Assembly: GCA_913055565.1 (NCBI GenBank) | Contig: CAJXKP010000009.1 | Coordinates: 1 to 64,000 of the forward strand | From: an uncultured Ectothiorhodospiraceae bacterium | GTDB lineage: Bacteria > Pseudomonadota > Gammaproteobacteria > Nitrococcales > Nitrococcaceae | Length of the DNA stretch: 64,000 nucleotides | Reading direction: 5' to 3' | In this document: positions 8,406 to 15,807 of the stretch, in pieces | Position numbering within the stretch: position 1 is the first letter of the stretch | Layout of the letters: each line of letters starts with the position of its first letter | The notes under the pieces: model-generated | What the model saw: the letters and a program-made list of their open reading frames with translations, nothing else | What the model was told of the DNA's origin: nothing | Database searches by the model: none | Position numbers and translations under genes: made by a program

Positions 8406-8708
8406 TCATGAGAAGTACTGCGTGCCGCAATAGGGGCATGTCTTGGCTTTGCTGATGATCTCGGGAAGGCCGTGTTTGGCAACGGCGCCGGTTAGCCATA
8501 GGCCCAGTAAGCCGGCGGCGACGATACCCCACCACCAGGAGTGGTAAACGACCAGCGCGAGCGTGATCCAGAACGCGGCTTCCGTGGCGGCCGATACGGC
8601 GCATCCCTCAAGCAGCAAGCTATCAACGGGGCGTTTATCATCGCTGGGCTCGCGAGCCTTTGGGCCGCATTCGGGGCAGTCATGGTTGGGGCGTTCGGGT
8701 GAGGCCAT
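8406..8708 (-). CDS. Small membrane protein with two zinc-ribbon-like Cys pairs
   Basis: 100 residues. An N-terminal CPECG motif (residues 11-15) and a C-terminal CPYCG motif (about residues 92-96) flank a hydrophobic core (about 44-74, FWITLALVVYHSWWWGIVAAGLLGLWL) that probably forms one or two membrane helices. The two CxxC pairs could together bind one zinc ion on the cytoplasmic face if the core is a hairpin. No named family was recognised. It sits between the BtuF-like gene and the carotenoid operon, with a 118-base gap to the end of blh. Confidence 0.65.
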   Translation of the reverse strand: MASPERPNHDCPECGPKAREPSDDKRPVDSLLLEGCAVSAATEAAFWITLALVVYHSWWWGIVAAGLLGLWLTGAVAKHGLPEIISKAKTCPYCGTQYFS

Positions 8709-8826
8709 GGTCCAACTATTAACGCGGCTTCTCTAGGGAGACGCTGGCCAATTCGCGCGAGTCTGTGGCCGCTGGCGCCTTGGCTGCTGCCGCGCTGGTA
8801 ATGCGGTCAGCCGGTCCTGGCTGGCG

Positions 8827-9780
8827 TTAATTAGCGGCCGGTTCATTCCGTTGGCCCTTATAGCGAAGGAGCAGCGGTAATAGCACATGGGGCACGGTTA
8901 GCGCGGCCAGGCCGATGAAGACCACCTGGAGGGTGGCCTCGGTGCCGCTGAACGGGCGCTGCAGGATGGTCCATGCCAAGACGCCGCCGGCGATGGTCAG
9001 GCCGGTGAGCAGTAGGGCGCCCCGGACGAACCGCCGTAGCCCGGCAGAGAGGCTGGTGTCGCCCGCGTTGGCGATGACCATGAGGCTGTGGCGGGGGGAG
9101 TGCCAGAGGCAGAAGTAGGCACTGAAGGCCAGCAGCGGCGGTAATACGGCGAAGGCCGCCGTATGGACGGCGATCTCGGCGCCGGTGATCGACTCGCCCT
9201 TGGTGATCGTGACCATGATCCAGACCGCCAGGGCGGCGAAGTAGAGGGGACTCATCAGGGCCATCGTGGCGAGGATGGGGGCGAGTGCGTCCGCCGGCGT
9301 GCCCGGCATCAACGCGGCGAATAGGCCGGCCGTCTCGTTGGGATGGAAGCAGATGGGCAGCAGAACAGGGAGGCTGCCGCGCAGGGCGATGTCCGCGTTG
9401 CGCCCGAGGGGGCCGGCATGGGGTATCGCGGGGCGGGCGGCGACGTCCTCACTGCCGAAGTGGCCGGCCGCGAGCAGTAAGAACCCGGCTAGCAGGAGGG
9501 GCGGCCATGCCATCCATGCCAGCACCACCAGCGCTGTGGCTGCGACGTAACCCGCGCCGAACGCCACGGGCCAGCCGAGCCCCAGGCGGTTCGCTAGCAG
9601 TTCCCGGCCCTGCCAGTGATCGACGGCGCCGTGGGGCAGCCCGAGAACGGCGACGAGGGTTGCCAGTAGCACGAGCTGGGTGGTCAGGGGGAATTCGGCG
9701 ACGGCGAGCCCGCCAACGGCGATGATGGCCGTTGCTGTTAGCGCGAGCCTGGTGTGTTGGAGGAGCCAGTGGTCGATCAT
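8827..9780 (-). CDS. blh: Beta-carotene 15,15'-dioxygenase (Brp/Blh family)
   Basis: 317 residues, starting at the ATG at 9780 that overlaps the crtY stop (TAATG); the frame is open far upstream but that part lies inside crtY. It is an integral membrane protein with about eight helices and the conserved histidines of the family: LGLPHGAVDHWQG near residue 45, AAGHFGSEDV near 105, FCLWHSPRHSL near 232 and TVPHVLLPL near 296. The enzyme cleaves beta-carotene symmetrically into two retinals. It is the last gene of the crtE-I-B-Y-blh operon and supplies chromophore to the rhodopsin encoded just upstream and probably to the second rhodopsin at 40 kb. Confidence 0.93.
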   Translation of the reverse strand: MIDHWLLQHTRLALTATAIIAVGGLAVAEFPLTTQLVLLATLVAVLGLPHGAVDHWQGRELLANRLGLGWPVAFGAGYVAATALVVLAWMAWPPLLLAGFLLLAAGHFGSEDVAARPAIPHAGPLGRNADIALRGSLPVLLPICFHPNETAGLFAALMPGTPADALAPILATMALMSPLYFAALAVWIMVTITKGESITGAEIAVHTAAFAVLPPLLAFSAYFCLWHSPRHSLMVIANAGDTSLSAGLRRFVRGALLLTGLTIAGGVLAWTILQRPFSGTEATLQVVFIGLAALTVPHVLLPLLLRYKGQRNEPAAN

Positions 9781-10952
9781 TAGGTGGCCTGCGGTAGTCG
9801 GCGCCAGGGCCCGACTAGGGCCTCGGTGGCGAAGCGGGTGACCGGCAGGGCGGCCATGACGGCGAGGTGGTCGCGCGCTGTGCCGGTTTCTGTAAGGAAG
9901 CGCACCAGCCGCTCGGCGGGTACCCGTTCGAACAGTGTCTGGAATAGGGCCGGGGCCGCTTCGGGCTCGCGGGTGAGCCGGCGGAGGAAGACGCCGTCGA
10001 GCCAGCGGGTGACTCGCGAGCGCACGGTCGCCGAGGGGTAGCGCCCCGCTGCTAGCTGCTGCGCCAGACATTGCGAGTGGCGCTGGATGGGTAGGAAGGC
10101 GTAGCCGCTGCTCGGCCGCGGCGCCCCGGCGCGGGTGCCGATGGGGATGATACCCGGCTGCTCGGGCGGCGATTGCGGCGCGGTGGTCATGGGGATGCGG
10201 CCACTCTCGCGAGCGGTGACCTGATGGTCGCGACTGCCTAGGCGCGCCGCGAGGACGCGGCGCAGATGGGCGTCGTGATCGGGCTCGGTTGGGGCGTCCG
10301 AGGGCACGAAGGCCGTGGATTCGACCAATGCCTCATGATCGCTCAGCGCTAGGATGTAGGCGAAGCCGATGGCGTTCGGGCTCGGTCGATCACGGAAGTC
10401 CATCAAGTCGACCGCGTCGGGCTGCCAGCTGGGCGCGTCGGTTTGGACGCGCCAGCCGGTGAACGTCTGCCAGAGGAAGGGATGGCCCGCGGTGGCCCAG
10501 TCCTGGGGTGCGGGCGGGCGCGCGTCAAAGGCAAGATCCGCCGCAATGGCGCGGGCGTCGGTGTTGATGCGCAGCGCCGGCCCGTCCTCGGCCACCGATT
10601 GCACGCGCTCGCCGAGGGCGAGTACGACGTTGGAGGCCTCGTTGAGGATGGCGAGCGCCGTCTCGTAGAACGCGGCGCCCGGGAGTCGGCTATACGGGTA
10701 CCGGTTGCAGGCAATACAGGTCTCCCCGGCGTCGGTGGCCACGCGCCACTGGTACCAACGATGGCTGACCGCCTGGCGGTAGGGATGGTCCATGACGTCC
10801 CAGAAGCACCAGGTCCGGTCGTCGCTGTACGCCTGCCTCGGGTCCACGATGGTGATCGAGGCGGCGACGTCGGCGCGAACCAGCTCGGCGGCGAGGCTCA
10901 GTCCGGCCAGCCCGCCGCCGAGGATCGCGATGCGGCGGGGGCATGGCGTCAC
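9780..10952 (-). CDS. crtY: Lycopene beta-cyclase CrtY
   Basis: 390 residues. It has an N-terminal dinucleotide-binding motif (RIAILGGGLAGLSLAAEL), the DDRTWCFWD block typical of CrtY/CrtL cyclases, GFAYILALSDHEALVESTAF mid-protein and a C-terminal ERLVRFLTE block. It converts lycopene to beta-carotene by cyclising both ends. Its start overlaps the crtB stop (ATGA, 10949-10952) and its stop overlaps the blh start, so translation of the cluster is coupled. There is no sign of truncation or internal frameshift. No ketolase or hydroxylase gene follows, so beta-carotene seems to be the end carotenoid of this cluster. Confidence 0.92.
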   Translation of the reverse strand: MTPCPRRIAILGGGLAGLSLAAELVRADVAASITIVDPRQAYSDDRTWCFWDVMDHPYRQAVSHRWYQWRVATDAGETCIACNRYPYSRLPGAAFYETALAILNEASNVVLALGERVQSVAEDGPALRINTDARAIAADLAFDARPPAPQDWATAGHPFLWQTFTGWRVQTDAPSWQPDAVDLMDFRDRPSPNAIGFAYILALSDHEALVESTAFVPSDAPTEPDHDAHLRRVLAARLGSRDHQVTARESGRIPMTTAPQSPPEQPGIIPIGTRAGAPRPSSGYAFLPIQRHSQCLAQQLAAGRYPSATVRSRVTRWLDGVFLRRLTREPEAAPALFQTLFERVPAERLVRFLTETGTARDHLAVMAALPVTRFATEALVGPWRRLPQAT

Positions 10953-11887
10953 GGTCGGGCGGCCTCCGGGTCGCTCCCGGGCCAGCCCGCGATGGGCCCG
11001 TGGAGGCTGGGGTCGTGGGCCGGCATGGCGCTGAACTTGGGTGGCAACCAGTCGGCGACGGCGCCCAGCGTGAGCTGCGCCTTGGCGCCGGGCGAGACGC
11101 TAGCTCGCTGGTGCCAATAGGCCTCCGGGCCCAGTGCCCTTATGCGATGCCCAATAGCGCGGTAGATGCGCGCCGCGGCCAGGATGGCGACGCGCGCGCG
11201 CCGCGGGATGAACGCCAGCCCCTGCTCGGCGCTGGCGTAGTAGCGCTCGGCGAGCTCGAGGGTATTGCTGATGGCGGCGTAGGCCTGATGCCGCAAGACC
11301 GGATCGGGGGCGGTCAGCCGATGGGGATTAACCGGTCCGCCCAGCTGGTCGCTGGGGATGTAGCGGCGCCCGCTCTCGGCGTCCTCGACGACATCGCGGG
11401 CGATATTGGTTAGCTGCATGGCGATGCCGAGATCCACGGCAAACGGCTCCGCTGCCGGATCGTCAATGCCGAGTAGTGGCCGCATCATCAGCCCGACCGT
11501 GCCGGCAACGCGATAGGCGTAGCGGATGAGCTCATCCGTGCTCGCCAGCTCGCAGTGGCTAAGATCGCCGCGCACGCCGTCCACGAGGTCAATGGCTGCC
11601 GTTGGCGGCAGCCCGCTTCGATCGGCTAGTTCCAGCAGGGCGCCGGCTACCGGGTGGTCGGCGTCGTGGTCCTGGAGCGCGTCGCGGATGGCGCTAAGCT
11701 GGGCCTCGCCGGCCTCGGGCTCGCCGCTATCGGCGAGGTCGTCGATGGTGCGGCAAAACGCGTAGAGCTGAGCGGCGTCATCGCGTGTCTGCCGGGGTAG
11801 CAACCGGGCCGCCCATGCGAATGAGCGCGCGTGGTAGCGCAGGATGGCCTGGGCCTCGCTGGTTGTTGGTGCCTCGATCGCGCTCAT
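10949..11887 (-). CDS. crtB: Phytoene synthase CrtB
   Basis: 312 residues of the squalene/phytoene synthase family. It condenses two geranylgeranyl diphosphates into phytoene. The two Asp-rich magnesium-binding motifs are visible: YAFCRTIDDLAD near residue 43-54 and MQLTNIARDVVED near 157-169, followed by GRRYIPSDQL. RVAGTVGLMM is also characteristic. The N-terminal YHARSFAWAARLLP corresponds to the conserved S-F block. It overlaps crtI by four bases upstream and crtY by four downstream. Confidence 0.93.
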   Translation of the reverse strand: MSAIEAPTTSEAQAILRYHARSFAWAARLLPRQTRDDAAQLYAFCRTIDDLADSGEPEAGEAQLSAIRDALQDHDADHPVAGALLELADRSGLPPTAAIDLVDGVRGDLSHCELASTDELIRYAYRVAGTVGLMMRPLLGIDDPAAEPFAVDLGIAMQLTNIARDVVEDAESGRRYIPSDQLGGPVNPHRLTAPDPVLRHQAYAAISNTLELAERYYASAEQGLAFIPRRARVAILAAARIYRAIGHRIRALGPEAYWHQRASVSPGAKAQLTLGAVADWLPPKFSAMPAHDPSLHGPIAGWPGSDPEAARP

Positions 11888-13416
11888 GGGACCACCCCCT
11901 CTGCCACCAGTAGCGATTCCACAACCTTGGCGGACGTCACCACGCCGGGGACGCCGGCCCCTGGATGGGTGCCCGCTCCCACGAAGTATAGACCGTTCAG
12001 CTCCTCAGAGCGGTTATGGAAGCGAAACCAGGCGGATTGGCGGAATAGCGGCTGGATGCTGAAGGCGCTGCCGTGGACGGCGAGGTAATCGCGGCCGAAA
12101 TCCTCCGGCGTAACGTGGAACGCGGTGATCAGGTGCTCGCGCAGATCGGGTAGCAGCGTTGCCGCTAGGCGGTTGATAACGGCTTCCTTGAGACGAGGCG
12201 CCTCGGTGGCCCAGTCGATGTCGGCGGTGAGGTTGGGTACCGCGGCGAGGACGTAGAAGCCGTCACGCCCCTCCGGCGCGGCGGTGGGGTCCGTGGCGGT
12301 GGGGCGGTGGAGATAGAGGCTGGGAACGTCGGCGCGCTCGCCGCGCTTGAAGATGCCGTCGAGCTCGTCGTGGTAGTCCGGCCCCATCTGGATGGTGTGG
12401 TGGGCGACGTCGGGGTAGCGGCAGTCGGTCGCGAAGTAGAGCACGTAGAGACCGATGGCGTAGTGCAGCCGGTCCAGGCGCCTGTCGCTCCAACGCCGCC
12501 GGCGCGTGGTGGCGAGCATGTACTTGTGGACATGGGCTGGGTCGGCGTCGCCGACGACAACGCTGGCCGGGAGGTGCTCGCCATTGGCCAGGGTTACGCC
12601 CGTGGTAGATCCGTCGCTCGCCTCGATCCGCGCCACGGTCTGCCCGGTGCGAACCGTGACGCCGACCTCTCGCAGGAGCTCGTCCAAGGCGTCCACCAGG
12701 GCCCCCGTGCCCCCCTTGGCAAAACAAACCCCGGCCTGGTTCTCCAGCTCATGAATGAGGCTATAGATCGCCGTGGTGGAGCGCGGGTTGCCGCCGATGA
12801 GCAACGGCTGGAGGCTAAAGGCCTGGCGCAGGCGCTCGTCGGCCATGTAGCGAGCCGCTAGGCCGTAGACGGACCGAAAGGCCTGTAGCCAGAGCAGGCG
12901 CGGGCCGTAGCGGAGCAGGGTGGTTAATCGGTGGAACGGCTGCGCCCCGAGGCGTTGGAAGGCGGTGTCGTAGAAGCGGCGCGCGTGCGCTGCGAAGCGG
13001 CGATACCCCGCGAGATCGTCCGGAGCAAGCTGGGCAATCGCCGCCTCGGTCGCTTCTCGATCGGGGCCGTAATCCAGGTGGCTGCCGTCATCGAAGCGAA
13101 TGCGATACCACGGGCTTACCGGCAGAAAGCTAACGCGCTCGGCCCGGGAGCGCCCGAACAGGGCGAAGAGCTCGTCGAACAGCCATGGCGCCGTGATGAC
13201 GGTCGGACCGGCGTCGAAGCGTAAGCCGTCGCGTTCGTAGACCTGGGCGCGTCCGCCGAGTCGGTCGAGGCGCTCGACTAGGGTCACCTCAAGGCCCCGG
13301 GCGCGCAGCCGCAGCGCGGCCGCTATGCCGCCGAAGCCGCCGCCGATGACGACGGCCTGTGAGCTGTTGGTCGTGCCGCCACCAGTGGCGGGGTCGAGCC
13401 CATCGGCTTGGCTCAT
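11884..13416 (-). CDS. crtI: Phytoene desaturase CrtI
   Basis: 510 residues, the usual length for bacterial CrtI. The N-terminus has the FAD motif (VVIGGGFGGIAAALRLRARG, then LDRLGGRAQVYERDG) and FDAGPTVITAP, a CrtI hallmark. The C-terminus has GLYFVGAGTHPGAGVPGVV, the carotenoid-desaturase signature. It converts phytoene to lycopene in four desaturation steps. A VGDADP block mid-protein is also family-typical. The gene overlaps crtE upstream and crtB downstream by four bases each. Confidence 0.93.
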   Translation of the reverse strand: MSQADGLDPATGGGTTNSSQAVVIGGGFGGIAAALRLRARGLEVTLVERLDRLGGRAQVYERDGLRFDAGPTVITAPWLFDELFALFGRSRAERVSFLPVSPWYRIRFDDGSHLDYGPDREATEAAIAQLAPDDLAGYRRFAAHARRFYDTAFQRLGAQPFHRLTTLLRYGPRLLWLQAFRSVYGLAARYMADERLRQAFSLQPLLIGGNPRSTTAIYSLIHELENQAGVCFAKGGTGALVDALDELLREVGVTVRTGQTVARIEASDGSTTGVTLANGEHLPASVVVGDADPAHVHKYMLATTRRRRWSDRRLDRLHYAIGLYVLYFATDCRYPDVAHHTIQMGPDYHDELDGIFKRGERADVPSLYLHRPTATDPTAAPEGRDGFYVLAAVPNLTADIDWATEAPRLKEAVINRLAATLLPDLREHLITAFHVTPEDFGRDYLAVHGSAFSIQPLFRQSAWFRFHNRSEELNGLYFVGAGTHPGAGVPGVVTSAKVVESLLVAEGVVP

Positions 13417-14507
13417 GGGACCGCTGGGCTCGTTTCGACGTCACGAATCCATTCGATGGTTCGTTCCAGCAAGCCACGCCCGCCCTCTGGCAGGCTAACG
13501 GCCGCCGAGCGCGCGTCAGCGATGAGGCGTGCTTGATGGGCCCGGCATGCCTCGGGCGCGGCGCTGTTCAAAAGGCGTTGGCGCCAGGCCGGGATGTCCG
13601 CGCTGGCGTCTGGCGATCCCTCCAGGAAGGTCCTCATGGCGGCCGCGTCGTCGGCATTCGCTTGCGTGAGCCAGTGGACGACGGGCGCACTGAGGCGGCG
13701 TTGCGCGAGATCGGACTGGCGCGAACGCCCTGCTTTCCGTCCCGCTAACTCAGCCAGGTCGTCGCCGATCTGATAGGCGGCGCCCAAGGCATTCCACGCC
13801 CGCTGCGCGGCCTTCACGCGCGTGGCATCCGCGCCGGCCACCAGAGACCCGGCAGCAACCGGCAAGGCCATCAGCGCCCCGGATTTGGCTCGTGCTCGAC
13901 TCTCGTAGTCCGACACGGGGTCATCGATGGTAGCGATGGCGACCTCGTCGGCCTCGCTGGCCTGCCCAGCGGCTGCCTCGCGCACGGCGCTCGCTAGTTC
14001 GCGGACAACGGGCGCTGGGTTATCGATGGCCGCCACCGCATCAAACGCGGCGGCCAGGAAGTGATCGCCGAGCAGCAGGGCCGTGTCGGCGCCATAGGTC
14101 TTCCACGCAGCGGCCTGGCCGCGTCGCTCGCCGTCTTGATCGGTGAGATCATCATGGATCAGTGAGGCCTGATGGATTAGCTCGACCGCGGCGGCTGCTC
14201 GCTGGGCGCTGGGGGAGGGAGCGCCCGCGGTGACGGCGCTAAAGGCGTCCAGGGTGAGCTGCGCGCGCAAGCGCTTACCGCGTATGCCTAGCTGCTCACC
14301 AGCGAGGCGCCCGAGTTCGCCGTCGGTCACGCTTGCCTCGCGCATCACGGCCTCGACCGCGGCCAGGGCCGCTGGCGAGCCGTCGGCCTGGTCGATGGCG
14401 TCGGAGCGCGCGCGATCACGCGGCGCTGCGGCCGACGGGGTCTCGACGGGGCTATGATCAATGGCAGGGGCCGCGTCAACGGGGGATGTCTGTGTTCTTA
14501 TAACCAT
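13413..14507 (-). CDS. crtE: Geranylgeranyl diphosphate synthase-like CrtE
   Basis: 364 residues of the trans-prenyltransferase family, with a low-complexity N-terminal extension of about 50 residues before the domain. The first Asp-rich motif is LIHDDLTDQD and the second is YQIGDDLAE, where the last Asp of the usual DDxxD is Glu. The basic block upstream reads RGKRLRAQ instead of the common GGKRxRP. Position in the operon supports GGPP synthesis for CrtB. The upstream rhodopsin stop is 156 bases away with a hairpin between. The extended N-terminus may mean that the true start is an internal codon. Confidence 0.82.
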   Translation of the reverse strand: MVIRTQTSPVDAAPAIDHSPVETPSAAAPRDRARSDAIDQADGSPAALAAVEAVMREASVTDGELGRLAGEQLGIRGKRLRAQLTLDAFSAVTAGAPSPSAQRAAAAVELIHQASLIHDDLTDQDGERRGQAAAWKTYGADTALLLGDHFLAAAFDAVAAIDNPAPVVRELASAVREAAAGQASEADEVAIATIDDPVSDYESRARAKSGALMALPVAAGSLVAGADATRVKAAQRAWNALGAAYQIGDDLAELAGRKAGRSRQSDLAQRRLSAPVVHWLTQANADDAAAMRTFLEGSPDASADIPAWRQRLLNSAAPEACRAHQARLIADARSAAVSLPEGGRGLLERTIEWIRDVETSPAVP

Positions 14508-14624
14508 AGCGGCCTACCGTCCCTTGACAGCTCATGGGGCTGGCGCCTGCAGGCGTCCAGCGCCTTGGTGATCCGGTCTGCCGGCCGCTGGGGGCGGGTT
14601 ACCGGGTCACCGCCTAATACGGGG

Positions 14625-14645
14625 GACGGGTGCGGTGCACCCGTC
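14625..14645 (-). terminator. Hairpin between rhodopsin and crtE
   Basis: A perfect 9-bp stem (gacgggtgc / gcacccgtc) with a 3-base loop lies 18 bases past the rhodopsin stop. There is no clear U-tract on the minus-strand transcript, so it may act as a partial terminator or RNA-processing site that keeps rhodopsin mRNA more abundant than the crt mRNA, rather than as a full terminator. Confidence 0.5.
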
Positions 14646-14663
14646 CAGGTCGATGAGCTCGCT

Positions 14664-15422
14664 TTACGCGGGCTTGTGGCCTTCTGCCTCCGACTTCCGC
14701 ATGGCGATCATGTAGATCAGCACGCCGAAGACCGCCTTGGCGACGATGTCCGCGATGGTGTAGCCCACCTGCAGGAATGTCTCGGCATTCGGTCCCTCAA
14801 GACCGATCAGCGGGAACAGGTACACCAGCGGGTAGAACAGCCACGCCACGATGGTCAGATAGCGGGCCGCGTTGACCAGCGGCTTGGCCTCTTCCGGCTG
14901 ACGGTCGACGGCCTCGCTGAGTCCGACATAGAGGGTGTAGACGATCACCACGAACGGGATCATCGACAGCACCCAGAAGGCGAACGCCACACCGGTGGCC
15001 TCAGCGATCTCGCCGGGGTAGCCGAGCGCGATCATCAGCGCCGCCAGGCCGGCAAGCCAGGTTGCCTTCTTGATCGTCTCCTCCCGCGACAGGCGCATGA
15101 CCAGGATGAGCTCGATCATGAGCAACGGTACGGTGAGCAGCCAGTCCACGTAGCGGTAGGCGTCGTTAAACGACTTGCCGCCGGCCTGAACACTGCCATC
15201 GACAATGGCGTAGGCCGCTTCCCAGCTCTCGAAGATGCGGAAGTAGTGGTAGAAGGCAATGAAGGTCACGAGGCCGGTTATGGTCATCGCAGCGCGGTAG
15301 GGCGGGGCGACCTGACTGCGCTGGAGCCAGAAGAACAGTGTTGCCGCCGCCATGACGGCGATCGTGAAGGAGAAGAAGTTGGAGACCAGGTTGTACTGGA
15401 AAAGGGACAGCTCGGCTTCCAT
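14664..15422 (-). CDS. Xanthorhodopsin-clade light-driven proton pump (DTE motif)
   Basis: 252 residues and seven membrane helices. Helix C carries Asp93, Thr97 and Glu104 (RYVDWLLTVPLLMIE), the DTE pattern of proton-pumping proteorhodopsins, with the partner His at 59 and the retinal Schiff-base Lys at 229 (YTIADIVAKAVFG). The residue at the proteorhodopsin-105 tuning site is Leu101, predicting green absorption. The sequence aligns without gaps to Gloeobacter-type xanthorhodopsins (FYHYFRIF, GYPGEI, MIPF), but the fenestration Gly that admits a carotenoid antenna is Trp150 here. A ribosome-binding aagaggg precedes the ATG. It is followed by the retinal-synthesis operon on the same strand. 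Confidence 0.93.
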   Translation of the reverse strand: MEAELSLFQYNLVSNFFSFTIAVMAAATLFFWLQRSQVAPPYRAAMTITGLVTFIAFYHYFRIFESWEAAYAIVDGSVQAGGKSFNDAYRYVDWLLTVPLLMIELILVMRLSREETIKKATWLAGLAALMIALGYPGEIAEATGVAFAFWVLSMIPFVVIVYTLYVGLSEAVDRQPEEAKPLVNAARYLTIVAWLFYPLVYLFPLIGLEGPNAETFLQVGYTIADIVAKAVFGVLIYMIAMRKSEAEGHKPA

Positions 15423-15807
15423 AGTAGACCCTCTTGTTGCCGAGTAATGGGGTTAGATTGGCTTGAGACCTTTCACCGTTTCCCTCCCTGGAAAGGCCTT
15501 GCCTAAGGACTCACATCCGACCTTCGTGTACAAGGTTTCACTTGTTGCCGTTCCGTCGGCTGACTTCTAGTCTCGCGCCTCTAGTGCCCACGAGGCAAGC
15601 CTCTAAGCGGCGTTTCTTTTGTGAAGCGGGTCACGTTGTCTCAGGCCTCGCCCCCGCCGCGCGGACTCGGTGTAAAATTCGTGTCGAATGTTGCGGTGCG
15701 GCGGCAGGCTAGAGACAGCCGGCCGTCTCGACTAGCTTGGTTGCTTGAGTTAACGGATGGCTGTATGCATAACGGGACCGTGAGCCGAGCCTGGGCAATG
15801 CCGCGTA
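15423..15807. promoter_or_regulatory. Divergent upstream region of rhodopsin and pqiA
   Basis: 385 bases between two divergent transcription units, without a coding frame. It contains a 10-base direct repeat cttgttgccg at 15433-15442 and 15541-15550, and a small dyad acaag-N6-cttgt around 15530-15545 that overlaps a TGTACA at 15527-15532. No convincing -35/-10 pair could be assigned. These elements could be regulator sites for the rhodopsin promoter, but that is inference. Confidence 0.4.

Noticed and set aside
9781-10071. N-terminal extension of the blh frame
   Set aside because: It lies inside crtY, has no membrane or Blh character, and the ATG at 9780 overlapping the crtY stop is the natural start.
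14454-15506. 350-codon plus-strand open frame across the rhodopsin gene
   Set aside because: It is antisense to a clear seven-helix rhodopsin, has no domain and reflects the high GC content.
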